The notes under the pieces were generated by a model. It was not told the DNA's origin. It searched no databases and saw only the letters and a list, made by a program, of their open reading frames with translations. From an uncultured Sphingomonas sp. (GTDB taxonomy: Bacteria; Pseudomonadota; Alphaproteobacteria; Sphingomonadales; Sphingomonadaceae), in assembly GCF_946478955.1 (NCBI RefSeq), contig NZ_CAMLDL010000003.1, forward strand, positions 143,258 through 207,257: DNA of 64,000 bases, read 5' to 3'. Below, one piece after another: positions 16,283 through 24,444 of the stretch. The position numbers and the translations under genes are program-made. Within the stretch, counting starts at the first letter, position 1. Each line of letters opens with the position of its first letter.

Positions 16283-16885
16283 TCAGCCGTCGCGCAATTC
16301 GACGGCGGTCAGGCCCTTGTTGCCATGCGCGATCCGCGCTTCGAGTCGCTGTCCCGGCTCTAGATCGAGAAGCGTCGATTGGCGAACGGTCTCCATGTGA
16401 ACAAATATATCCTCTGCTTCCCCATCGTTGAAACGATTGAGGAAACCGTAGCCCTTTACGCGATTGAACCATTTAACCTCCACCGGCTCGAACTCGCCCG
16501 CAGTTTCGGCCAACGCGTGGCGATCACCGTGAGCGGCGGAAGAATGAGCGCTTCTTGCCGGAATCTGCAAGGCCGTCGAGAGATCAATGTCCAGGATCTT
16601 CTTAGCCTGGAGGCCGCGATCAAGCTGGGCCGCGATACATTCAATCGTTGCGCCTTCGGGAAGCGAACGGCGCTGATGTTCTTTAAGAACGCTGAAATGG
16701 ATCAGAATGTCGCCATCGACCGTGTCCGAAACGAGGAAACCGAACCCTCGCGTGGCATCAAACCACTTCACCTGCCCGGTGCAATGGATCCCATCCGGCA
16801 AATCACCTTCAATGGAAGGATGATCATTATCACCGGATTCATCTTGATTCGTTTCGGCACTCAAACGCTTCACGGTGTGATGCAT
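16283..16885 (-). CDS. Double cold-shock-domain protein
   Basis: Nucleic-acid chaperone with two cold-shock domains in 200 residues, an architecture common in alphaproteobacteria. Domain 1 (~35-97) has [14 protein letters not shown] and ILIHFSVL; domain 2 (~135-198) has [15 protein letters not shown] and DIFVHMET. The aromatic RNP1/RNP2 residues are intact in both, although domain 1 has HFS where VHxS is more usual. An acidic N-terminal tail (~10-30) and a Ser/Ala/His linker separate them. The ATG at 16885 lies 48 bases after the recX stop on the same strand. Confidence 0.93.
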   Translation of the reverse strand: MHHTVKRLSAETNQDESGDNDHPSIEGDLPDGIHCTGQVKWFDATRGFGFLVSDTVDGDILIHFSVLKEHQRRSLPEGATIECIAAQLDRGLQAKKILDIDLSTALQIPARSAHSSAAHGDRHALAETAGEFEPVEVKWFNRVKGYGFLNRFNDGEAEDIFVHMETVRQSTLLDLEPGQRLEARIAHGNKGLTAVELRDG

Positions 16886-16933
16886 ACCACCAACATCACT
16901 GTCGGCAAACCGACATTGATGAATTTTTCGCCG

Positions 16934-17491
16934 TTACCTAAGCGTTTCGGGGTCGACATCTTCACCCGGTGGTAAGTCGAGAATGGTTTTTGCGAGGGCG
17001 AGGCCATGGCCGGCCCGCAGCATAGCGGCGAGATTTTTTTCGCGTTGCTTGCTGTCAAGCTGACCATTTTCGGGGGGGCTACCAAACGGGCCCATCCGCC
17101 GCCGCCGGGCAAAACGCAGCGCCGCCTCGACCGCTTCTGATTCCACATAGTCGCGGGCATCCACGCCATCACCAGGCGCGATCCCCGCTTCACCCAATGC
17201 CTGATTGACGCGGCGGCGGCCATAACCGCGCGTGGTCAGCGACCGCGCCTTGGCCATCGCGAACTGGCGATCGTCGACGTAACCCAATCTGGAAAGCCGC
17301 TCGACCAGCGCGTCGACATTTGGCTCAGCCTCCCCCGCCCAGCCCCGTTCCCGCAATTTACGGCGCAGATAGGCGGTCAGTTTTGCGCGGCTGGTTGCGA
17401 AGCGACCGACATAGGTCAATGCAAGTTCATCCAGCCGTGTCGCGTCTAGAGGAGGGCGTGGTTTGCCGGGTTGCCGTCGGATCATGGCCAT
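16934..17491 (-). CDS. recX: Regulatory protein RecX
   Basis: Small helical protein (about 185 residues) that binds and modulates RecA filaments. The RecX repeats are recognisable from ALTYVGRFATSRAKLTAYLRRKL, LSRLGYVDDRQFAMAKARSLTTRGYG and RRRVNQAL. Longer in-frame extension upstream reads as non-protein; the ATG at 17491 (MAMIRRQ) or 17485 (MIRRQ) is the likely start. recA is not in the window. It is divergent from the fatty-acyl-AMP ligase gene and upstream of the cold-shock gene on its own strand. Confidence 0.9.
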   Translation of the reverse strand: MAMIRRQPGKPRPPLDATRLDELALTYVGRFATSRAKLTAYLRRKLRERGWAGEAEPNVDALVERLSRLGYVDDRQFAMAKARSLTTRGYGRRRVNQALGEAGIAPGDGVDARDYVESEAVEAALRFARRRRMGPFGSPPENGQLDSKQREKNLAAMLRAGHGLALAKTILDLPPGEDVDPETLR

Positions 17492-17594
17492 GTTTGTGCC
17501 ACAGTCACCCAGCATCACGCAAAGCAGCGCAACAATGATTGCGCGAGATCGGCAACGACCGATCAACGTATAAACGGACGGAAAGCGATAAAGC

Positions 17595-19370
17595 GTGATC
17601 GACGGCAGCGAGACCGAAACCATGACTCGTGATGAGACCCTGGCTCCCGAAGGCTATACGCCGACGCTGGACAATCATCCGCGCCGGATCGCGAATTTCG
17701 AAACATTGGGCGAAGCGTTGGATTACGCTGCCGCCGGCAAGCGCGGGTTCAATTTTCATGATGCACGCGGGACTTTGCTGCGCGCTTACACCTATGCGGA
17801 GCTGCGCGACGACGCGATGGCCAATGCCTACCGTTTCGCTGCGCTCGGGCTCAAAAAGGGTGATCGGCTGGCGATGGTCGCCGAAACGACGCCTGAATTT
17901 GCGGCCTGTTTCTTTGGTGCCGTTTATGCCGGTCTGTGGCCCGTTCCGCTGCCCCTCCCGACCAGCTTTGGGGGGCGCGAGGCGTATGTCGATCAGCTTG
18001 TCGTGATGCTCACCAGCTGCGCCCCCCAGCTATTTGTATTCCCGCCCGAGCTCGCAGAATATTGCGAAGATGCAGCAGCGCGCCTGTCCATCCCGGCCCG
18101 CAGCTGGGACAGCCTTCCCGACCTCGACGCTACGCCGGTCGAACTACCGAAGGCCGCAACCGACGAAATCGGCTATTTGCAATATTCCAGCGGATCTACG
18201 CGCTTCCCGCATGGTGTCGCGGTGACGCATCGCGCGCTTCTCGACAATCTTCATGCCCATGGCGTCGGTCTGGAAGTACGCGACAGTGATCGCTGCATCA
18301 GCTGGCTCCCCTGGTACCATGACATGGGACTTGTCGGATGCATGCTATCGCCGATGGCGCTGCAGCTGAGCGCCGACTATCTCAAGACCGAAGACTTCGC
18401 CCGTCGCCCGCTCGCGTGGCTCGACATGATCAGCCGCAATCCGGGAACGTCGGTCAGCTATTCGCCGACCTTCGGCTATGACATTTGTTCGCGCCGGATG
18501 AGCAGTCAGACGCGCGCCGCCGACCGCTTCGATCTCGCCCGATGGCGCGTCGCCGGCAATGGTGCCGATATGATCCGGCCGGACGTGATGCAGGCATTTG
18601 TCGACAGTTTTGCGAATGCCGGTTTCCAGGCTGCGGCCTTCTGCCCAAGTTACGGCCTTGCCGAAGCAACGCTTGCGGTATCCCTGATGCCGCCGGGCGA
18701 AGGCATCCGGCTGGAGCTGGTTGAGGAAAGCGAATTGTCGGGCGTCGGCACGCCGGAGCAAGAACGGCCGCGCCGTTACCGCGCGATCGTCAATTGTGGC
18801 AAGCCCGTTAAAGGCATGGAAATCGAAATCCGCGACAATGACGGGGCGATCCTGGCGGACCGGTCGATTGGCAAGGTCTGGGTTCGCGGAACGTCGGTCA
18901 TGGTCGGCTATTATCGCGATCCGGAGGCGACCGCCGCCTGCATGGTCGATGGTTGGCTCGATACGGGCGACATGGGATATATGTCGAACGGCTACATATT
19001 CATTGTTGGCCGCGCCAAGGACATGATCATCATCAATGGCAAAAACCACTGGCCACAGGACATCGAATGGGCTGTGGAGCAACTCCCCGGCTTCAAGCAG
19101 GGCGACATTGCCGCTTTTGCCATTACGGGGCCGAGTGGAGAGGAAACGCCCGCCGTGCTCGTCCACTGCCGCGTCAGCGATGCGCAGGAACGCACCAAGC
19201 TTCGCGACGACATCAAGGAACGGGTCCGCGCGATTACCGGCCTGACGCCGGTGGTTGAATTGGTGCCCCCGCGCACCCTGCCCCGCACATCGTCGGGCAA
19301 GCTGGCGCGTACCAAGGCCCGGAACCTCTACCTCTCTGGTGAGATTGTTCCTTTCGACGTCGCTGCCTAA
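17595..19370 (+). CDS. Fatty-acyl-AMP ligase (FAAL)
   Basis: Adenylate-forming enzyme of 591 residues that activates a fatty acid as acyl-AMP and normally hands it to an acyl carrier protein, not CoA. Motifs: the P-loop region LQYSSGSTRFPHGV (~residue 195), the FAAL-type WLPWYHDMGLVG (~237), CPSYGLAEATLA (~353), the GWLDTGDMGY hinge-preceding motif (~453) and GRAKDMIIINGKNHWPQDIE. The C-terminal Lys of SSGKLARTKAR is present. GTG at 17595 has a GGAAAG ahead of it; ATG at 17622 is an alternative. In sphingomonads and Caulobacter such enzymes can serve sphingolipid or other lipid synthesis, but no spt, ACP or PKS gene adjoins this one. Confidence 0.9.
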   Translation: MIDGSETETMTRDETLAPEGYTPTLDNHPRRIANFETLGEALDYAAAGKRGFNFHDARGTLLRAYTYAELRDDAMANAYRFAALGLKKGDRLAMVAETTPEFAACFFGAVYAGLWPVPLPLPTSFGGREAYVDQLVVMLTSCAPQLFVFPPELAEYCEDAAARLSIPARSWDSLPDLDATPVELPKAATDEIGYLQYSSGSTRFPHGVAVTHRALLDNLHAHGVGLEVRDSDRCISWLPWYHDMGLVGCMLSPMALQLSADYLKTEDFARRPLAWLDMISRNPGTSVSYSPTFGYDICSRRMSSQTRAADRFDLARWRVAGNGADMIRPDVMQAFVDSFANAGFQAAAFCPSYGLAEATLAVSLMPPGEGIRLELVEESELSGVGTPEQERPRRYRAIVNCGKPVKGMEIEIRDNDGAILADRSIGKVWVRGTSVMVGYYRDPEATAACMVDGWLDTGDMGYMSNGYIFIVGRAKDMIIINGKNHWPQDIEWAVEQLPGFKQGDIAAFAITGPSGEETPAVLVHCRVSDAQERTKLRDDIKERVRAITGLTPVVELVPPRTLPRTSSGKLARTKARNLYLSGEIVPFDVAA

Positions 19371-19376
19371 AGCCGC

Positions 19377-19403
19377 TTGCACTCTGGCGCGCCGCCGTAT
19401 AGT
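19377..19403 (+). promoter_or_regulatory. Possible tRNA-Trp promoter
   Basis: TTGCAC (19377-19382) and TATAGT (19398-19403) are spaced by only 15 bases, shorter than ideal, 40 bases before the tRNA. A small hairpin GACCCT-CTAA-AGGGTC follows within the leader. Confidence 0.35.
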
Positions 19404-19442
19404 CGGCGCGGCACAGACCCTCTAAAGGGTCCACGACGGCCT

Positions 19443-19518
19443 AGGGGTATAGCTCAGTTGGTAGAGCATCGGTCTCCAAAACCGAGGGTCGTGGGTTCGA
19501 GTCCCTCTGCCCCTGCCA
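19443..19518 (+). tRNA. tRNA-Trp (CCA anticodon)
   Basis: A 76-base cloverleaf. Acceptor AGGGGTA pairs with TGCCCCT (one G-T), the D arm is GCTCAGTTGGTAGAGC, the anticodon stem is TCGGT/ACCGA around CTCCAAA with anticodon CCA at 19476-19478, and the T loop is TTCGAGT. The terminal CCA is encoded. tRNA-Trp commonly precedes secE-nusG in bacteria; here a GT87 gene on the opposite strand intervenes. Confidence 0.97.
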
Positions 19519-19523
19519 GGCCG

Positions 19524-20510
19524 TCATTCGGGTGAATGCCCAGGCATCGCCCCGTCCTCATCCATGCTGACCAGCGCCCATAGGCCGAACAGCAGCAGCG
19601 GCGGCATCAGCCATTTTCCGACCAGCCCGGCAACCATCCAGCCGCCAAACAACGCGGCGCGATGCATTCCGGATAGGGTCTTCCATCTGGTGACGAGCGC
19701 GAGCCCAAAGCCTAGTGAAACGACCGTAAGATCATAGGTCAGCGCGTAAGGCGTAATAAGCATCGTCGCTGTGGCCGCCGTAAAGACGTTTACACGGCGA
19801 GCGAGCAGCAATGCGGCGGCCGATCCAAATGATATCCAGCCGAGCCAGTCGTAGCTCATAAAGGGCGTAACCCCCAGCCACACCCAGGGCCCATTATTGG
19901 TTAGATGCCCTGTCTGGCGCCCGGAATACTCCAGAAAGTCGCGCCACACATTCGGACCGAGCAGGGCAGTGGTTACAATTATGATCGCCACGCCAAGCAG
20001 AATGGCCTTCGCCCACTCCACTTTGCTTTTCAGCGTCAGGATCGACAGAAAGCCGACGGTTGGTTTCAATGCCAGCAACGGCACCGCCCACCAGCACGGG
20101 CGAAACGCCATTAGCCACAATGCGCCGATCAACAGGCTCGTCTGGCCGAAATTGAGGCAGGTTAGCGCGGCGGGCGTCAGTACCGCCAATATCGGCGGCA
20201 ACCGCGCTTCCCGCATGTAGGGCAACGCCGCAGCGATAAATGCCACTGCAGAGGACAGGCCCCACAGGATATCGGCCAATGGCCGTGACACATAACCGAA
20301 TGGCCAAATGACGAATAACGCCGGCGGTGGATAGGCAAAACCCTTTGGCGCATCAATAAAATGATAGACTTTGGACAGAGGCTGCTGCGCAGCCGACCAT
20401 AAAACCGAAAAATCATTGTTCATCGCGGGATGCAGCAGATGATTGCCGATGACGAACAACGGCCACAGCGCCCCGATGAGCCACAGTAAGGCGATCTGAA
20501 TCCGCGTCAC
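19524..20510 (-). CDS. GT87 / DUF2029-family membrane glycosyltransferase-like protein
   Basis: Polytopic inner-membrane protein of about 328 residues with roughly nine hydrophobic segments. The N-terminal region after the first membrane segment has NNDFSVLWSAAQQPL and GFAYPPPALFVIWPFG, the pattern of the GT87/DUF2029 family, whose characterised members are polyprenyl-phosphate-mannose-dependent mannosyltransferases. The first residues of the longest frame lack membrane or signal character, so I place the start at the GTG at 20510 directly before the first membrane helix. A second member lies at 60943-62061. It is inserted between tRNA-Trp and secE on the opposite strand. Confidence 0.8.
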   Translation of the reverse strand: MTRIQIALLWLIGALWPLFVIGNHLLHPAMNNDFSVLWSAAQQPLSKVYHFIDAPKGFAYPPPALFVIWPFGYVSRPLADILWGLSSAVAFIAAALPYMREARLPPILAVLTPAALTCLNFGQTSLLIGALWLMAFRPCWWAVPLLALKPTVGFLSILTLKSKVEWAKAILLGVAIIIVTTALLGPNVWRDFLEYSGRQTGHLTNNGPWVWLGVTPFMSYDWLGWISFGSAAALLLARRVNVFTAATATMLITPYALTYDLTVVSLGFGLALVTRWKTLSGMHRAALFGGWMVAGLVGKWLMPPLLLFGLWALVSMDEDGAMPGHSPE

Positions 20511-20723
20511 CGATCCGTCATAGCATGAAGCGTGCACTGCGGGAGGGGCGACAGAGAGGATGTCCCGCCACGGAACGCATCGCGCCATCTTGCCAACGGC
20601 TACCCTCGCCGCTACATCGCGGACCCATGCGGACATGGGAGTAAAGCTTCCCCCGGCCCCGGCGAAGACCGGAGCGGGGTAAGGGGCCTATCCTCAATCC
20701 ATCCGCCTCGACACAAAGGAAGA

Positions 20724-20933
20724 ATGACCGTGGCAAAGGTTAGCGTCGGACAATTCATCAATCAGGTCCGCGCCGAAGGGCGCAAGGTCGTTTGGCCGAC
20801 CATGAAGGAAACGCGTGTCACCACCATCATGGTGCTGATCATGACGTCGCTTCTCGCCATCTTCTTCTTCGCGGTCGATTCGGCGTTCAGCGCCATCGTC
20901 AAATTCCTGCTCGGCCTTCTCGGCCCAGCCTAA
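20724..20933 (+). CDS. secE: Preprotein translocase subunit SecE
   Basis: Essential small subunit of the SecYEG channel, 69 residues with one C-terminal membrane segment, the short form found in most bacteria outside enterics. It has the amphipathic helix FINQVRAEGRKVVWPTMKET before the transmembrane helix (residues ~34-60). The ATG at 20724 follows AAAGGAAGA; an extended frame upstream is not conserved in type. nusG follows after 19 bp, and the two are followed by a shared terminator. Confidence 0.96.
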   Translation: MTVAKVSVGQFINQVRAEGRKVVWPTMKETRVTTIMVLIMTSLLAIFFFAVDSAFSAIVKFLLGLLGPA

Positions 20934-20952
20934 GCACGCACAAAGGATCACC

Positions 20953-21492
20953 ATGTCCCGCTGGTACATCATCCACGCCTATTCCGGTTTTGAAGGCAAG
21001 GTTCGCGAATCGATCCTGTCGGAGGCCAAGCGTCTTGGCCTTGAAAGCCTCGTCGAAGCGGTCGAAGTGCCGACCGAAACTGTGACCGAGATCAAACGCG
21101 GCAAAAAGGTTCAGAGCGAGCGCAAGTTCATGCCGGGCTATGTTCTCGCCAAGCTGGCCATGAACGACGACGTTTATCACCTTGTGAAGAACACGCCGAA
21201 GGTCACTGGCTTCCTCGGTCCCAACGGCAAGCCGCAGGCGATCCCTGACGCGCAGGCCAACCGCATGCTCGACACCAAGGATGAAACCGCTGCGTCGGCG
21301 CCCAAGGCGAAGGTCAAGGTCGACTATGAAATCGGCGATGCGGTCAAGGTCCTCGACGGTCCGTTCGCAAGCTTCAACGGCGTCGTTGAAGAACTTGATT
21401 TCGACCGCAGCCGCGTAAAAGTTTCGGTCAGCATCTTCGGCCGTGCAACGCCCGTCGAGCTGGAATTCGAACAGGTCGAGCGCGTCAAATAA
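20953..21492 (+). CDS. nusG: Transcription termination/antitermination protein NusG
   Basis: Binds RNA polymerase through its NGN domain and couples it to Rho or ribosomal S10 through its KOW domain. The 179 residues open with WYIIHAYSGFEGKVRESI, contain the basic KKVQSERKFMPGYVLAKLAM and VTGFLGPNGKPQAI, and end in the KOW domain (GDAVKVLDGPFASFNGVVEE). It is the second gene of secE-nusG. rplK does not follow directly; the next r-protein gene lies 9.5 kb downstream. Confidence 0.97.
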   Translation: MSRWYIIHAYSGFEGKVRESILSEAKRLGLESLVEAVEVPTETVTEIKRGKKVQSERKFMPGYVLAKLAMNDDVYHLVKNTPKVTGFLGPNGKPQAIPDAQANRMLDTKDETAASAPKAKVKVDYEIGDAVKVLDGPFASFNGVVEELDFDRSRVKVSVSIFGRATPVELEFEQVERVK

Positions 21493-21552
21493 GGTCCACC
21501 GAGCGCCGACGGCCACAATCGGCCGGACGCCCGCAAATCCGCAAATCATTCG

Positions 21553-21581
21553 AAAGGGCGGTCCTTCGGGATCGCCCTTTT
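21553..21581 (+). terminator. Terminator of secE-nusG
   Basis: AAAGGGCGGTCC pairs with GGATCGCCCTTT (12 bp, one G-T) around a TTCG tetraloop, followed by a short T run, 60 bases after the nusG stop. Confidence 0.9.
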
Positions 21582-21671
21582 CATTTACGCCAGGACGGAC
21601 CGGCGTTGCTCACCGCAAGGTGCAATCAAATCAAATCGTTGGCATCTGTTATTAATTTCCTGTTAATGACG

Positions 21672-21700
21672 TTGACTCAATGGCCCGGCTAGCGATTATT
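21672..21700 (+). promoter_or_regulatory. Putative promoter of the yfiR operon
   Basis: TTGACT (21672-21677) and ATTATT (21695-21700) with a 17-base spacer lie in AT-richer sequence. Initiation near 21707 would exclude the TTG at 21706 as a start of yfiR. Confidence 0.5.
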
Positions 21701-21750
21701 CAAAGTTGCTCGGCAGGGTGCGCCCGTGCGCCATTTGGCGGGCACTTTGT

Positions 21751-22290
21751 ATGACTTGTCCGAATGCGAGGGTGGGGAACGACGTTTTGTGGACCGCAAG
21801 AACAGCCTTGCTTGCTACCCTGATCGGCATCAGCGCCGCTGCGTCGGCGGTTGAACCCGCCAGCGACCGTTCGGTCGCGGCGATGGTCGGCGGGATCATC
21901 AGCTATTCTGAGTGGCCGCAGACCCAATCGCCGTTGAAGGTTTGCGTGGCTGGCGCCGCGGACCATGCCGAACAAATCGGTCGGGGCCAGGCCGGCACAA
22001 ACCAACGATTGTCCGTGGCGCGCATCGACGACAGCGCCCCGATTATTTCCTGCAACGTTCTCTACCTTGGCGATTTGCCCAAACCGAAGCGTGACCGTCT
22101 GCTCGCAAGCGCCCGTGCCCGCCCCGTGTTGACCATAATTGAAGATGATCCGCTATGCCGGTCGGGGGCAATGTTCTGTCTCCTGACCGGACAGATTCCG
22201 CCGACATTCCGCCTGAATTTGGACTCCGTTGCCCGCAGCCAGGTTAAGATCGATCCGCGCGTCCTTCGTATTTCAGGATCGCGGCCGTGA
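21751..22290 (+). CDS. yfiR: YfiR-family periplasmic regulator
   Basis: Periplasmic protein (about 179 residues) of the YfiR/DUF4154 family; in Pseudomonas, YfiR represses the diguanylate cyclase YfiN in the periplasm. A signal sequence ends near ISAAASA, and the family C-terminus is clear (MFCLLTGQIPPTFRLNLDSV, then VKIDPRVLRIS). Starts are uncertain: ATG 21751 is listed, but a TTG at 21787 has GGGGA 8 bases ahead and gives a compact signal peptide. It precedes yfiN with a 4-bp overlap (GTGA), in the same R-N-B order as the Pseudomonas operon. Confidence 0.85.
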   Translation: MTCPNARVGNDVLWTARTALLATLIGISAAASAVEPASDRSVAAMVGGIISYSEWPQTQSPLKVCVAGAADHAEQIGRGQAGTNQRLSVARIDDSAPIISCNVLYLGDLPKPKRDRLLASARARPVLTIIEDDPLCRSGAMFCLLTGQIPPTFRLNLDSVARSQVKIDPRVLRISGSRP

Positions 22291-23534
22291 CGAAGCGTGA
22301 TCGCCGCCTGCCAACCCTGCGTCAGGCGCTTGCCCGGGCACAGCTTATTACCACTGCCTTCGCGGTCGCCCTGACGGCGCTGATTGTGCTGCTCGCCGGC
22401 GTGACGACGATGGGCATTTATTCCCGCACCAATCTGGGGCTGATCGCCCGCACGGCCGGCTATTCGGTTGCCCCGGCGATTGTCTTCAATGATCGACAAG
22501 CCGCAACGTCCACGATCCAACCATTAGTTGGAACGCCGGGGGTTGCCCGGATCGACGTCCTTGATTCCGCTGGTAGGACTTTGATCAGCCTGAAGAATGC
22601 CCCATCCGGAGATGAATTTTCGATGGCCAGTCTCGCGGAGCGGCTATTCCTTTCGGCGCCGGAAACCGCACCCGTCGAACATGAGGGACAGCGCATCGGT
22701 TCGGTTCTGGTTCATGGCCGCGGCGACCTCCTTGCACGCTACTTCTGGCTTGGTATTGCCGGTGCCGCGCTGTGCCTGGTGCCGGCGCTCATCGCCAGCC
22801 TTTACGTATCGCGCCGACTGCAATCCAACATTGTCGGCCCGCTTCGGTCCATTGCCCGCGTCGCCCATGACGTCCGCGTCGAACGTGCGTTTGATCGCCG
22901 GGCCGACACCGCAAATATCGATGAGATTGAAGGGTTGCGGAGCGACTTCAACGCCCTGATTGGAGAGCTTCAGTCGTGGCAGGAGCATCTAAGGCGCGAA
23001 AATGAGGCGCTCAGCCACCGTGCGCTTCACGACCCTTTGACCGATTTGCCCAACCGCGCTCACTTCGAAACAAAACTGGCGGAGGCCATCGCGACGGCCA
23101 ATCGGCAAGGTCAGAATTTCGTCATTTTCTATACGGACGGCAATGGGTTCAAAGGCATTAACGACCGGTACGGGCACGCCGCCGGCGATCATGTTCTGGT
23201 GGAAACCGGTCGCCGCCTTCGCAGCGCGCTACGGTCCAGTGATTTCGTGGCCCGTATTGGCGGGGACGAATTTGCAATGCTACTCGGTCCGCCGTTCGGC
23301 GTGGAAGGCATCGCCCATGTTCAAGATGTGGTGAACAGCGCCATGGCAGCGCCGTTCATCATGCCAAATGGTGAGATTACCAGGGTTTCATTGAGTATGG
23401 GATCAGCGATTTATCCGGATGATGGGCAGCGGCCGAACGAATTGGTGCATAGCGCAGACGTTAATATGTATGAGGCGAAGATCAATTCAGGCTCAGCGCG
23501 CGATTTCGCCAGTAGATATGATGGAGAGGCATAA
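22287..23534 (+). CDS. yfiN: YfiN-type membrane diguanylate cyclase
   Basis: Synthesises c-di-GMP from two GTP. The 415 residues show membrane helix 1 (~20-42), a periplasmic sensor region (~43-150), membrane helix 2 (~152-174), a HAMP linker (~175-225), a short coiled coil and the GGDEF domain (~245-410). The active site is intact (RIGGDEFAML), and an RxxD product-inhibition site (RSSD) sits five residues before it, so feedback inhibition is expected. The GTG start overlaps the yfiR stop. By analogy with Pseudomonas, YfiR would hold it off via the periplasmic domain and YfiB would relieve this upon envelope stress. Confidence 0.9.
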   Translation: MTKRDRRLPTLRQALARAQLITTAFAVALTALIVLLAGVTTMGIYSRTNLGLIARTAGYSVAPAIVFNDRQAATSTIQPLVGTPGVARIDVLDSAGRTLISLKNAPSGDEFSMASLAERLFLSAPETAPVEHEGQRIGSVLVHGRGDLLARYFWLGIAGAALCLVPALIASLYVSRRLQSNIVGPLRSIARVAHDVRVERAFDRRADTANIDEIEGLRSDFNALIGELQSWQEHLRRENEALSHRALHDPLTDLPNRAHFETKLAEAIATANRQGQNFVIFYTDGNGFKGINDRYGHAAGDHVLVETGRRLRSALRSSDFVARIGGDEFAMLLGPPFGVEGIAHVQDVVNSAMAAPFIMPNGEITRVSLSMGSAIYPDDGQRPNELVHSADVNMYEAKINSGSARDFASRYDGEA

Positions 23535-23536
23535 TA

Positions 23537-24031
23537 ATGGTTTCGTCCGTGTCGCGTAAATTGCTTGCATCCGTTCTCCTGGGGTTGCTGACAATTTTGT
23601 CGGGTTGCCAGACCATGCACGGTCAATTCTCATCGCGTCAGGTGAAGGCACTTACCGCCGCCGGTTTTCACGAAACCGCGCGCGGCTATGAATATGTCTT
23701 CCCGGAGCGCCTCTTGTTCGACGTCGACAAGAGTGAATTGATGCCCGATCAAATACCTTCGGTCGAAAAAATGGGCCACCTGCTGGTCGATCTTCACATT
23801 CCGGTGACGGCCGTCGAAGGTCATACCGACAGCTCCGGTACGCCAGAATATAATATTACTCTCTCACAGCGGCGCGCGCGCTCTGTAGGCGATGAGCTTC
23901 TGGCGACCGGCTACCCGCCTGAGCGGCTGTCCGTCATCGGACTGGGCGAAGCTTATCCCGTCGATAATAATGACACGGAGGAAGGTCGCCGCGAAAACCG
24001 CCGCGTCGTCATTCTGGTCACGGCAAACTGA
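23537..24031 (+). CDS. yfiB: YfiB-like OmpA-domain outer-membrane lipoprotein
   Basis: Outer-membrane lipoprotein of 164 residues: signal sequence with acylated Cys24 (TILSGC), +2 Gln favouring the outer membrane, a linker, then a peptidoglycan-binding OmpA-C domain (~50-164) with the family motif VEGHTDSSGTPEYNITLSQR. In the Pseudomonas system YfiB sequesters YfiR at the outer membrane and so activates YfiN. The start lies 2 bases after the yfiN stop, with GGAGAGG overlapping the yfiN end. OmpA lipoproteins have other roles (Pal-like), but operon order makes YfiB the best assignment. Confidence 0.87.
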   Translation: MVSSVSRKLLASVLLGLLTILSGCQTMHGQFSSRQVKALTAAGFHETARGYEYVFPERLLFDVDKSELMPDQIPSVEKMGHLLVDLHIPVTAVEGHTDSSGTPEYNITLSQRRARSVGDELLATGYPPERLSVIGLGEAYPVDNNDTEEGRRENRRVVILVTAN

Positions 24032-24035
24032 ATTT

Positions 24036-24437
24036 ATGCGGGCGCTCGACGAATGGCATCGTTTCGTTGAGACTGGCGACCCGGCAATACTACATGATCT
24101 GCTGGACCCCGGCGCCATTTTCGAAAGCCCTGTTGTGCACATGCCCCAACGTGGCCGCGCTATCACGGCGCAATATCTTGTGGGAGCAGTGCAGATCCTT
24201 GGTGGGAGCCATTTTCGTTACACGGGCGAATGGCTGAGTGACAGCGGCGCCGTGCTGGAATTCCAAACCGAGATCGACGGCATCGAAATTAACGGCGTGG
24301 ACATTATCACCACCTCGTCCGATGGACGACGGATCAACCATTTCAAAGTCATGATCCGCCCGCTGAAGGCCATCGAGATCGTGCATCGGCGAATGGGCGA
24401 AATGCTGGCACGGAACAATCCTGTCGGTGGGACGTGA
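24036..24437 (+). CDS. NTF2-like / SnoaL-like small protein
   Basis: Soluble protein of 133 residues with the cone-like NTF2 fold pattern: an N-terminal helix with WHRFVETGDPAILHDLLDP, then strands with FESPVVHMPQRG and GVDIITTSSDGRRINHFKV. No catalytic assignment can be made. It starts 4 bases after the yfiB stop and ends 7 bases before the GMC oxidoreductase gene, so it is probably in the same transcription unit. Longer frames overlapping yfiB are unlikely. Whether it works with the c-di-GMP proteins or with the oxidoreductase downstream is unknown. Confidence 0.8.
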   Translation: MRALDEWHRFVETGDPAILHDLLDPGAIFESPVVHMPQRGRAITAQYLVGAVQILGGSHFRYTGEWLSDSGAVLEFQTEIDGIEINGVDIITTSSDGRRINHFKVMIRPLKAIEIVHRRMGEMLARNNPVGGT

Positions 24438-24444
24438 TGCATAA

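Noticed and set aside
18345..19382. A 345-codon frame antisense to the fatty-acyl-AMP ligase.
   Set aside because: The sense frame has all FAAL motifs; the antisense product resembles no family.
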